Shown here in pieces: positions 46,650 to 58,478 of a DNA stretch of 64,000 bases. Source of the DNA: Caenorhabditis elegans (lineage: Eukaryota > Nematoda > Chromadorea > Rhabditida > Rhabditidae); assembly GCF_000002985.6 (NCBI RefSeq), contig NC_003284.9:6882001-6946000 (forward strand), read 5' to 3'. The number at the start of each line of letters is the position of its first letter. Within the stretch, counting starts at the first letter, position 1. The notes under the pieces were generated by a model that did not search any database, was not told the origin of the DNA, and saw only the letters and a list, made by a program, of their open reading frames with translations. The translations under genes and the position numbers were made by a program.

Positions 46650-47996
46650 TTCAGCTGCAGATCAGACTGTAAAACTTAATCAATAAAGTTTTGGGTTTGG
46701 AGCTGCTCTCAGGAAGAGTAAAAGTGCTAGGTGAGCGAGATAGAGAGAAAAAGAGTGTTAAACGAGGGAAATAGGTGCGGTGTTATCGTACAAATACGGA
46801 GAAAGACCGTCTCACACTATCAGCACCACAAGCGGTCTTGGTTGTGCCTTCACCCTCTCCAACGACCGCCCACTAGTCTTCAGAGTCCTCAATACTAGCA
46901 GGTGAGAAAAGTCGAAGCGGAAGAAGAAATGCGGGGGGGGGGGGGGGAGGCGAAGAATACTGTTGTCATCAAAGGAGGTGTGAAGGGAGGGATGTCTTGA
47001 TGATACATAAATAAGGTGTAGACGCAAGCATTTGCGCATGTATTTGTATTTCGGTCCGCCGTCTGTTTGAACGTGTGAATCACTAGGCTGCCAATGGTTT
47101 TGTTGCCGGCGTGACCTTTCTGGAGGAAAGGTATTAAAGAGCAAGCTCAATTTGGACAGATTGCTCACTCATTGCATATATCCAACTCTCAACTTTCTGG
47201 GAGCTTATTACCGTCTAGCTACATTAGTTTTTAAGAAGTGTAAAATTATTACAATTTTGTTACGAGAGCTTATCACGAATTTATTGAGAGTAAGGTAATA
47301 CCAACAAAATAAGAAAATAAAACCGAGAATTAAGGAGCAAGAAATCTTGTTTCGACAAACAATTGTGTGGATAGATCAATGAGGGGCAAAAAAACCGAAG
47401 TAGATGTGGGAATGAAACTGACAGATGTGATACCCAATACTCAGATCAAAAGAAGCTTTTTACAAATGTGCACTTTAGACGCGTGCAATTCGTCGTGGTT
47501 GTGATTCGTGGAATTCGTTCCGTAGGACTTCCTAAAAATTAGAAATTTCTTAAATTTAGGTGTGATGCTTTCCTTAATCTTTTGAACGTATTTTAACAAT
47601 TTTTGTTTGTATAAGATATTTTGTTTTAAAAAAGTAGTATTGGTTCTGGATTTTTCGATTATATAGATTCAAAATTTCAAAGTGTACCCAAATGACCGAT
47701 TTTCGTAATATGACTTCGCTTTCTCTCTCTGTATTTTATTCTGGATAAAATTAAGCCTTCTTTGAAATTATGAACTCCCATAAAAATGTTTGATAAATTT
47801 AAAAAATAATCTTTTTGAATATGCTTATTTAAGCACGGTTGAAGTCAAAACGAGCAAAAACACAGAACGCTACTCCTCTTTTAAGAGATGTGTGTATAAT
47901 CTAAATCATGTTCAAACTGCTACGTTGAGATCTTACTATAAGTTTTTTTTTGTTTTTTATGTTGCTTTAGGCATCCGTACTTTAAAAAACTACAGT
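46650..47996. other. Intergenic, upstream of gene A, with poly-G tract
   Basis: The region between gene A and the 3' end of gene B. It includes fifteen G at 46933-46947. The 118-codon minus frame 46812-47168 is not supported by splice sites and is partly created by the tract. Confidence 0.5.
46933..46947 (+). repeat. Poly-G tract, G15
   Basis: Fifteen uninterrupted G about 285 bp upstream of the gene A start codon; on the coding strand of gene A it is poly-C. Confidence 0.95.
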
Positions 47997-50071
47997 TCAT
48001 AATACAAAATCCCAATCACTCACGTCATCATAAGTTTCATTATCCAATCCCTGCCTACTGACAATATACGGAGATCTTCTATCTTCTGGCTCTGTGCTTT
48101 CCCCTGAATTATTATCCTGATGTCTACGCCGATATTGATGATGAGGTGTTATGTCGGCGTCGTAAAGCTCGTGATTCGCTTTTGGCGTTTTTGGTACGAT
48201 CCAATCACCATCTTCGCTTCTTCTTGCCGACTGACGCCCTCTAAAATATATGCATATAAAGATGAACCGATTGTTTTGGAGCGGTGTAATACAAACAAAT
48301 CGCAAACGGAGCTATTCGTTGTTTGCACATGCTAAAAAACGATGCATTGGAATTTGTTTCCGATGTCTTACGTGAATAATCCACAGCAAAGTTCAAGCAG
48401 GACGAGGAGAAGGAGAATGGCGAGAATGGCGATGATGATAGCAAAACTGATCATAAGCCAGAAGTACGTGTTTTCAGCGGACTACAAAAAATGAGTTTGT
48501 AATAATATTGGGATATATTACAACTAACTGCTGAACATTGTGTATTAGGTGACCATGTTGTGGAGATCGGGTGATCATAATAAGAACAATCGTCTGAAAA
48601 TAATATTTATTTTTGGTTTCATCCCCATTTATTCTTTAAAAACCTGGGTTAACATCCCCACTCGCACAGCATGTTTTTTGCCCATTACTGCCACACGTGT
48701 AGCAATAATAATCGTTATTAACCGTCGAGCATTGTTCATTACAATTGAACCCGTACTGGTCCGCTCCATTGCACTTTCGATTTATTGTCGCAGTAAGAGT
48801 CCTATAAAATTGAATGATCTATCTTATAGAAAACATCAGATTCTTACCATTGGTTAGTATTGGAGGTCACTTGAATTGGAGTATTTTGATTATTCCTGTC
48901 GGGTTGATTAGAAGATTGGGTCATTAATAAAAACGAGTCGCTTGCGTTTCCCAATGTTGCACATTTCATTGTCGCGATTCCAGAAACGGATATGAAATCC
49001 TAAAAGAAAGCATTAATCTTAATATTGATTCAATTAAAAATACCGTTGTAGATTGAAGTAAAAATGTACTATCGGGCAAGGTGACACTTGATCGTGAGGT
49101 ATCATAACGACTCAGAAAATATGGTTTTTCCTGGGAGAAACTGAAAACTATCTTGTTTATAAAATAGTTAATTAAGTATAAAAACTGACTTGGATGTAGC
49201 AACTTGCAAATAAAAGTCAAGATCAACTCCAAAACACGTCGGGATAATATTGTTAATCTGACTGCCAAAGTTTATAGACACTCCTGTTACATCAACCTCA
49301 ATGACGGCATGAGAGCATTGCTGCAAATTAGAGTTTGAGAATTTTTGGGTTTGCTTTTTTTTAAATTTTAATTAGGAAGGATTATTTCACCGTGTTTTCC
49401 CTATTTGTCATCTATTTTCTAGTGGAAATACGTTTCTATTGTTTTAAAATTGCACTCAAAAAAAAAGTTTGCACTTTATGCTCTTTTGGTGATATATTTT
49501 TAAGCGTATTGTTTAGTTAGTATCGTATAGTATCGGATTTAGGAAATTTATAAAAAATGCCAAAATATAAAAATGCTTCAAAATTTGAATTGCATGACCT
49601 TTTAACGTTCTAGAATGTTAGTCTTGGGTAAACAGTAGATTGAGCAACATTTTAAAGTTAGTCATAGAAATGCTCTGCTAAATTTAGAATTGGCTTGAAA
49701 ATATTCTAAAAAGCTAAGAAAATCGATGGAAAGAAGCAGGTTTACATGAAAATCATTTAAAAAATTTGCACACAAACTTGAAATTCACGCCCCTTTTGCT
49801 GAGGTGTATTTTTAGTTGTAAAAGTTAGGTTAGAAGTCCAAACTTTCAGTTTCAATTCTTTCTCCAGATCCACTATTATTTCTCTAAGTTTTTAGTTAGT
49901 AATAGTTTTTATTAGAGTTCGTTACTATAACTGAACTTCAAATGCATGCAGTACTAATACTAAAACCACGTTTTGTAGCTGTTCAGTTAAAATTCACATA
50001 TAAGAACAAAAAACACATACCAAGAAAAGAAGTAGTGTGAAAAACGGGTTAATCACTTTTTGAAAAGCCAT
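47997..50071 (-). CDS. Single-pass membrane protein with DSL-like cysteine module (gene B)
   Basis: About eight exons on minus, roughly 335 residues. Exon 1 (ATG at 50071) encodes a signal peptide (MAFQKVINPFFTLLLFL, continuing QCSHA after a 0.7-kb intron). The extracellular part has EVDVTGVSINFG, similar in placement to the MNNL-like part of gene A. A cysteine module follows (48680-48800) reading NRKCNGADQYGFNCNEQC, then YYCYTCGSNGQKTCC, which fits the DSL layout C-YGxxC-xxxC-xxC-G-C. One helix follows (FWLMISFAIIIAILAILLLL, near 48390-48465). The cytosolic tail is charged with Arg/Asp/Ser-rich text and ends DVSDWDFVL. It has the same order of parts as gene A but no Gly-rich region, so the two are probably diverged tandem relatives. 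Confidence 0.72.
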
Positions 50072-53000
50072 TCCTTGTCAGTTGTTGTTGGATAAGTATC
50101 ACGCATCAGACGACTGCTGTGGTTTCGGCGAGATCAGGAAGGCGAAAACAAAACAGCGCACACCGCTTCTTGATAGTTACTATCACTTGGGGGCCACGCG
50201 GCTCGTGTCTTTCTCCTCTTCTCCTCCGCTCTCCTTCTTCTTTAGGCCCCTCCTTTTTGTCCTCCTCGCCTTTCTTTCTCTATTTGCCGTGTTTACACAC
50301 TGTATAATCGAGAGGATAGTAAGGCAAGAAAGGGAGAAAAAGAAGACGATTCAGGCACGCAGTTTATCGGAGCACTTTGTTGCCGTTTTATGGGTGACAA
50401 GAGGGACAATCTATGTGGTCTGAAATTTTGTCTATCAATCGGTAGATTGATGTTGGTTATTGTGCAACCAATTGATTGAGTAATTGGCACATGCAAACTC
50501 TCATACGAGAACATTTTGAAACGGCAAGTGGGAGTACTGCAAAAATCAAAGAAAAGCCATAGTGAGAACTGAGTCATATGTACAAATGCTTTCAATGTCA
50601 AACTTGGCATTTTTGACATACGTCTCGGTAACTTTTCCGTTATCGAAAAAAGTGAAACACAGAAATATGGAATCTAAATTGCTAGATGCAATGAGGTAAC
50701 TTTGAAATGACTTTTCTGTAAAAAAGAATGCTGAATATTAAAATAAAATTCAAAACTCAAAGAATTTGATGTATGTTGATAAAAACAAAAAAAAAGCAAA
50801 ACCAAGGACATGTCAAAGCTACTGTTCCTTTTCATTTTAAAGTCTTCTAAAGAAATAGAGCGACCATCTTCATTAGATAAACGACATATTTCTATCAATC
50901 CAGCAACACATCATATTTCTTCCAAATGGTATCCGTCTACTATTCTTCAGATTTATAATGAAACGGTAGATAAGAAATTTTTCTTGCTGGGATAATTACA
51001 GGTATTAGAGATCCGAAGCGCATAGATGTATCATGCAACTATTATTGTTTCGATCAGTGTCTTATAAGATTATTTCAACCGGTGTGATTATGTTATTGAC
51101 ATTCCCGAAGTACCTGAATTTGAAATGATATTATTATTTTACTTACATACACTTTTAGGATACCCTTTGTTCTGGAAAAAATTTTCGAGTAAATATTGTG
51201 AAAGTTCTTAAGGAATTTTTTTTGTCTTTTGCAGAACCGTCATGTCTCGTTTGTCTTCAAAAGAATTCAACAACCATTTAACAGTTATGACATCGGAGCC
51301 TGGAAAATCTTTTTTGAGAGAGCATTGCAACAACATAAATGCAGATCTTGAGTAGAACTACTTGGCTTTTTTACCACAGAACTAACACAAGATTAACATT
51401 TTATTGTCAAATGCCAGAAAATACAGTGAAACAACTATTTACTACAATAGGTACTTGACTTGTTCAAAAAATATTAATTGCATTATTAGGCTTAGAAAAC
51501 AACGATTATTCAGCCTAACATCGTAACAAACGAAACTGTATTTTTTTTCAATGTTTAACATTTTTCAGGTACGGCTACTACATAAGTGTTATAAAATCAT
51601 ACGACTGCAATTTTTCCAAACTGGAAAAAAGGTCGTAAAGCGTCTGTAGGTATTTTTAAAAATCTACTTAGAACTAATAAACAATTAAGTATCTGAATCA
51701 AATACTTCACAGATTTTTTATGCACATTTTTGGAAAATTGCCGAAACGGTACTCCTCCTTTAAAAAAATTGTGAATAATGAGTCCCCAAAGGAAAAATGT
51801 ATTGATCTTTGTTTTTTTTGTTCAGCAAAAACCCATCGCGAAATATTGTGCCTGAGTAACACATCTTTTGCAAAAATGAAGTTATGTGGTAGTTAAATGC
51901 TAGTTCGATCAATTTTTCAAACCAACTCTGAAAGCCTTGTAAAAAATATAAGCTGTCCTTTATCAATATTATTTTTTGTTGTGGAAGGTGTTACCGGCTG
52001 TCTTTATTATGCTCTCTCTTAAGTGATTGACAACGCGTTGGCTCTAAAAAGTTTTTAGCTGATGAATATTTAAATGAGAAATATGTTTTGCAATTTCTGT
52101 GTAGCGTTTGAAAAAAAAACTTTACTTTGTCTTTCAAATATGATGCTGTGAGTTTTAAACAAGTTTCAAATAACCCGTTGTTCGAACGTTTTCTAAAATA
52201 ACCTTTTTCTTTTGCTCTATAGTATCTGGACGGTAATTTTCATACAGACAGGTCTGAGAAAATGTGTATACCTACTTTTTAATCAGATAAACTTCATATT
52301 TGTAACTCAAAATTGCGAAAAATATAATGTTTTTCAAATTATTTCTCAATTTTTCGCAGTATTGGGATTCATAATGTTTTTCTGAATTCGAAGATCAAAA
52401 AATGTAACTACACCATATCGATTTTAGTGCAAACTCAAGTATTCAAACATATTTTTTTAAGAATAAAACATTTTTAAGAATCCGCTCAAATCAATAGTCA
52501 GAATTTTTCGTTATGTTCTGTCACCTTTTTTTTACAATGCTGAGACACTCTCAAGAGCATTTCTTCATTTATTTATCTATTTTTTCGCCATAAATAATGC
52601 GTTTCTCAGCAGAGCGTACTTTCGTTTTCCTTCAGCCATTGGTCCATTTCTCTGCGTCTCTACGTGTTTACTCGCGTTTCACATGTTTTGGTCAATAACA
52701 CTACTTTCTTTTTCGTTTTCGCTCATTTTCACTAGTTCCCACATTTTTTTTTTTTATTAGTTTTTTGAACTTTTTGTTAAGGAAATATGAAAATAAATAT
52801 GCGTAAATAATTTTTCATTTCGTTTTTGCTTATTGTTAAAAATAAGCATGCAAATTTGTCCATACTGTTTGAAAAAATAATAATATTGTTAACGTTAGAA
52901 TAAAGAATTTTGAAAATCATTTAGTATTTACCAAGATTTTGTTAGTCTCTTTTATTTTGGTAATGTATCATTCATCAACTGTTATTGGCCATTTTACTCA

Positions 53001-53764
53001 GTTATTTTAACAACACAGATAGATAAATTTACTAATTTTATGTTCAGTATGAAATTATGATTTTATAGCATTACGCGAATTTATCTGACAAAACATATCT
53101 GGCAGGAAATAGCTATAACAGATTATTAGCTTTGCGGAAAACAGACATTAAAGTATTAACGCCAAAATGCATCAATCTTTGTCCCGAAAACCCATCGGCT
53201 CAAAAATTGCCAATTCCACAACGAAAACATGTATTTTTGTTTAGTTTTGTCAGACTTGTGTTTATGCAGTGTCAGTTGCATAGGTGAGATAAAAACTTGA
53301 AGTCATTTTTGAAAAACTAAAAATATTGAAAATAAGGGCTTTAAAATTAGCTACTTCACAATTTTAAGAAACAAATTTCAAAAAAAAAACACTTTACAAT
53401 TAGTTTTTTCACAATTTTATTTTTTTTCTAGTCAATTCCTCCTCAATTCCATTTCACTTCCATTCGTCCATTGAAATTTGGCTGCTCATTGCAGTTCTCT
53501 ATTGATTTTCGACGTCTCTGCTTTTTGGTGTTAAGTGAGTCGTTGCCTCTCCAAGACATCTCTCGTCTCGGTTTTCACGTTTGTATTCATCTGCCCTTTT
53601 CCCGCCATTTCGTATGTAACAAACCATTTTGGTTCTGGTGTGTGTTTGGTTTTTTCTTGATATCAGACTTAATTTTTTAAAGCTTTCTTCTGGCTCCGGC
53701 CAAATTTTTTATAAATGTTAGCAATTTTCAGAAAAGGGCATGAGGTAAAAATAAAAGAATTTAT
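50072..53764. promoter_or_regulatory. Divergent intergenic region of 3.7 kb
   Basis: It lies between gene B (minus) and the KIAA0930 orthologue (plus). Near gene B is a strand-asymmetric CT-rich block at 50205-50290. At 52540-52740 is a promoter-like patch with the motif TTTCTCTGCGTCTCTACG (52647-52664), and at 53440-53600 another CT-rich patch. An end TACTCCTCCTTTAAA at 51749-51763 resembles a TTTAAA palindromic-element terminus without a partner. No exon supported; the 113-codon frame 50082-50423 is not called. Confidence 0.45.
52647..52664 (+). promoter_or_regulatory. CTCTGCGTCTCT promoter motif
   Basis: A full match to a motif known to be enriched in C. elegans promoters, about 1.1 kb upstream of the KIAA0930 orthologue start. 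It may mark the true transcription start if the first intron or outron is long. Confidence 0.45.
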
Positions 53765-56739
53765 ATGATGAACTCCACCTCAGGATCATCCACAATACGA
53801 GATTTGGTGACACCAAAGAATTGCAACTGGGATTTTGAATCATTTAACCAACACCATCAAGGTAGATTTTATATGACTAACATTTAATTATGAAAAAAAT
53901 ATGGTTATAATTTGGGTCTTGATTCTGTAAAATTCAATTCAACACGCTATTCAAAAAAAAGTCAATACTCCGTTTTTTGTGTTCATATTTCCAAGAGTCT
54001 CTAATTTCAGAAAAGCACACCAGCAAGCAGCCCGCGTGTAATTGTGTTGCTGAAGCAATTCGACGCGTCACTGCTCTTCGGAAGTTGGCAACACAGCAAG
54101 GTATCAGAATTTACAAGGAATTTTATTTATTACTAAAACTTTTTTTTAGATGGAGATTTTACAATGGTTCAAAACAATGAAGTCAAGTGGGCAAAACTTT
54201 TTATGGAATTCATCATTGGAACTGCGTATTGTCAGTCTACAAAGTGTCAAGGTTTTCTATTTTTTACATTATGTGCTTTAAAGTTAGGATAAAATTATTT
54301 AATTCTGAAGTGAGCCATGTTCTATTGAAAAGAAACGATCTTTATTAACATCGTTAGTATTCTGAAAAAATAATGCAATATCAGTTAATTTTTTTAGGGT
54401 GGCATTATTTTAAATTTCCACGAGAAGGGGTTTCAACCACAGACAAAATACTTCTGAAATTTTAAAACTAATAATTTGGACCTTTTCCCAATTACGAGAA
54501 AATTAACTTTTTCACAGACTATCAAATTCAGCAGTTTTTTTCAGCCCACTCCGACGATATGATTTGGTATGTTCACCAGGCGAAACTCTCCAATTCCTTT
54601 TACATTCAAGGGGTTCGTCAGTTCAAAATTGATATTATATTTTTCCAAATAATGTTTTCAGAATCAAAGCTTGTTGCAAGTTTTTCGTCGACACAGCAAA
54701 AACCAACCAACGCCTTGCGATGACAGCTACAACTGGGAGGAGACTGTTTGCCTGAACATAATCATGCAACAGGTAAGGGATTTTAGTTTTGACAACTTAA
54801 TATATGTGGTTCAGATTGACTTTTATGTTACCTGTGCCGTTTGCACAAAAACTGGACCTCAAAATTTGCAAATTATTCGCAAAAACTGTCAGCGTGTATT
54901 CCCATCCCCGAGTCGTCGTCGTATGGATAGTAAAGGAGAGAATGAAGAGATTACATATCCTAAATTATATTTTGCAATTGACGGTTTTGAAGAGGTTGGA
55001 TTTGAAACGTTAATTTTATATTTTATTTTGTACAAATTTCAGGTTTTTAACGACGTAATTGTGCGTGACGGAGAGTGTGTATGTGTTGAACTGGTTGCAC
55101 GTGATCGCCAGAAAACTCGAGAGTCCGTTGTCTTTCTCGGATCAATACGATATGAAATTCTGAAACAAGTGTATGACACTAAAGCTTCTTCGACGTGGCA
55201 GTGGGCACAAAAGTTGATGAAAGTAGGCGATCGACGTCAAGAATTTGTACGAATGCGCGGTCCGCAGGGCAAAGGATATGCGGAAATGGCGGTGGCAAGA
55301 GTGCCCAACTGCGGATACGAAACGCCGCTCACCGAAAATCCTATTGACTTTTCTGAGTTGGCAGGAGTGAGTTTTTAAGTATTAGTCAAGATATAGAAAA
55401 AAGCAAGGCAGAAAAAAATTAGCCAAATTATTTTAAAGAAACGAGGAGAACGAGCTGTTAGAACAACAAATATGTCTTGTTTTCAAAGGGGGGTTGAATA
55501 CAATGATTTTGTGGAAAATAGAGTTGTTACAACAACCTACGTTTGTAATGAAACGTTCTGACAATTTCTCAAAACAAATGACAGTTTGAAATTTTGGAAC
55601 AAAAACCTATATTTAGCTGAAATGTCAAATTTTGACCACTTTTCAGGGCCGAATCATTTTTTAAGCATCACGCGTATATTAGTTGTTTTAGGTACATTTT
55701 TGGTCAATGGGTACACAAATTGTATTATATTTGTGTACCAATTCATTGTAAAGCATCTCAATCAACGAAACAACACGTAATAATTTATCAAAATATGCAT
55801 TAAAGAGTAAAAATCAAATTAAAATTTACTTCCGCTAGTTCTGACTTTGATGAGCCGGCAAAATTTTAGAGTTTAGCTAAGAACAGGCCTTCTCTTCAAA
55901 GCGCTTAGCAGGCAAAACTTTTTTTGTAAAAATTTACAAATTCGATAGTTTTGGGTCATTATTGACCAGAAAAGGCAACATCTCAATTTTTAAATCTGCA
56001 AATTTTTTATCAATGTTCAGAATAGAAAACAACTCATTTTCAGGTAGAACAGTCACTTGGAAAACGTCGAATGTCAGAGACAAATCTTGCCGGCGGAACA
56101 CGGATGTTCCCTTCTCGTTCAATTGCCACTCCATCTCATTCATCGCGGGGAAGACGTTGGCAAAGTGAGGCGGACACTGTGAACCAATACCCCGAAGTTG
56201 AGGGAAGCAATATCGACGACGGTTTGTTCTATGATGTTTTTAAAATTACATAACAACCACAGAAAGTTGAACTATTGAACCTGTTTACTTTTTCATTGAA
56301 TTTTAGTCGCTACCTAGCTTGATACGACCACGTGAGTGATCGGTCAGCATTATCACGGCGGTTTTTGAAAGTATTTCATTCAAGAAAAGAAAACTTATAA
56401 AGATAATGTTGTCAACTAAAAATAGAATTTAAAATAACTTCACTTTTGCAACTGTTCTTATTAAGAACTTGACGAAGGCCCAACGAACAAGCTCTGGTCG
56501 ATGCGAGGTTTTGCGCAAGTTTGGCATGGACTTCGAGAGAAGAAACGCGCAGAGTGCACACCACTGAATGCATTTTTGACCTACGTCACACTGCCCTGGA
56601 ACAGTATTTTAAATGGTTAGTTGACTAGCTTCCTATAGCCGAGTGTTAAAAAAAGTATTCTTCAGATCTTCTGAGTGAACGACAAAAACGTCCGATTTTG
56701 ACGTTCGAGTTTGATGCACCAGCTCATAATCACGATTAA
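53765..56739 (+). CDS. KIAA0930/DUF2045 family orthologue
   Basis: Exons 53765-53861, 54011-54100, 54150-54251, 54545-54612, 54662-54772, 54815-54994, 55043-55366, 56044-56221, 56466-56615 and 56666-56739 join in frame to 457 residues. Stretches that match the human protein as I know it include DDMIWYVHQAK, YNWEETVCLNIIMQQ, FYVTCAVCTKTG, MDSKGENEEITYP, DGFEEVFNDV, GECVCVELVARD, FLGSIRYEILKQVYD, RMRGPQGKGYAEMAV, LTYVTLPWNSIL and the end ERQKRPIL. It is a conserved animal protein with no established molecular function and no signal peptide or membrane helix, so probably cytosolic. Two adjacent ATGs open the frame; an acceptor (AATTTTCAG) about 35 bp upstream suggests trans-splicing. The segment after 56044 is Ser/Arg-rich and looks disordered, as in the vertebrate protein. 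AATAAA at 57019. Confidence 0.92.
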
Positions 56740-58478
56740 TGATTTCAGAAATACTAAAAACTCATTTCACCTAGCCCTCGCATGAAAAATAATCTGGAAA
56801 TATTGTTCTGAATATTTTATTGTTTTCTCATCTATCTGTAACTATCAATGATTTTCCCAACACTTTTCAGTTTAAATTACTTTCTCAGTCTTTTCATTTA
56901 CACTAAAGTTCAGTTCATCATTTTCTTCGTTCATCTCATTATCAACCGATCTCTTTCCTATTTTCTTCCATTCTTGTCAGTTGTTTAAAGTCAAAACACC
57001 GTCACCTGTCAGATGTATAATAAAACGTCAATTGCGTTCCCAATCGGACATATTAGTTTGAAATGTTTCTGGATGAAAAAAAGAAAGCGCACAGAACAAT
57101 TGAAATAGAAACAAAAAAACATTAACTAGGACACTGAACGTCACGAAATATCGCAAAAAGAGCATGTTTATTTTTAGACTGGTTGGTCCCGAAAGTTAGT
57201 CAAGCAAAAATGCCTGGTCAATTTTTGATGAGCGAACATTGATGAGAAAACGATCTGACAACTTTAAATGATGGAATTTCGAAATTAATTTTGTAAAACG
57301 TACTTCGGAAACAGACCTACTTTTAACAGAGGATTTATCTTTGAAATCTGATACAAGTTGATTAGGCTATTTCTGGGGATCTGATTCAAAATTTGACATC
57401 TAAAAGAAGACCAAAACTAATTCAAATTCGGCTTCCAATTGACTAAAAGTGAACTTAGCTTAAACAAAAAACTCATAAATTTGCAAAACAAATCATGTGA
57501 AAACTAAATTGCAGCCTGTAATATGGATGCTAGTTAATAATTTCAAGAAACAACAAATTTTTCTAGCTTTTTGTGTACCTACTTTTTGTCTTAAAAGTTA
57601 TTGTCATAGAAGTTCAACACTCTCTAAAGAAGATTCAAATCTAATTTGTATTGAAAAAAATAAAAATTAAAGTTTTACATACAATCGATTTTGTGTACAA
57701 CATTTCAAGAAATTATTATGTTCTCAAAACATGACATTATGTTTGTAAAATGCCTTATTTTATTTCTGAGGTGAAATAAATGTACCAATAGAAGATGTAC
57801 TAGGCACAATAAGTTTTTCTAACAATTTGTTTTGACACACAGAAAAGATTTACAGCTTCTTGAATTTTCTTGTCAAGTATGAAAATCACCATATACTTTT
57901 TCAGATTTGAAAAAATCCTTTTATGAAAAAATATGACTTTTTTGTTCCCTCACCTCTTTACACTTCTCATTAGAATGATACACTGTAGATTTAATTACTC
58001 GAATAATAAAAATTGCATTGAGAACACACGAGTAAACAATCATTGCAAAAAGAAACATTAAGAAATCTGTTGTTGAGTCAATTAAAAGTTTGTCTCAACT
58101 TTCAGGTTTCCAATTTCCAATTTTAAACTTTTCTTCCTAGCCATTATACATTTTATCGTCGCCCCCCGAAAAAAAAGACCCGTACACCGGTCACTCCAAC
58201 GTTGCATTTTCTCTTCTCTCGTTTTTTCCCAATTCCAAAATTCGATTTAATTCTTCTTTTACTTCGACCAAGTTGGAGGTGCGTGATAAGCATCTCACTC
58301 GATTGTCGTAATTTCTGACGCGCCGCCCCCACCCATATCATTTCATGCGCAAATAGGTAAGTTAAGAAAAAAGTTTTAAAAAGTGTCTGGATGAGACTTT
58401 CGACCTACTTGTGTTTCCTTAACGTACTCTTACCGTACTAATAGATTTTTTTACAGAAAAAAAAAACAATAAATCAAA
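56740..58478. other. 3' UTR and intergenic region
   Basis: A probable poly(A) signal lies at 57019-57024. The rest is AT-rich without exons. A CT-rich patch at 58185-58270 precedes the next gene and probably belongs to its promoter. Confidence 0.5.

Noticed and set aside
46812-47168. 118-codon minus frame upstream of gene A
   Set aside because: Contains a Pro run made by the poly-G tract; no supporting signals.
50082-50423. 113-codon plus frame in the divergent intergenic region
   Set aside because: Lies in a CT-rich promoter-like block where stops are rare; the peptide is low-complexity Ser/Pro/Phe-rich.
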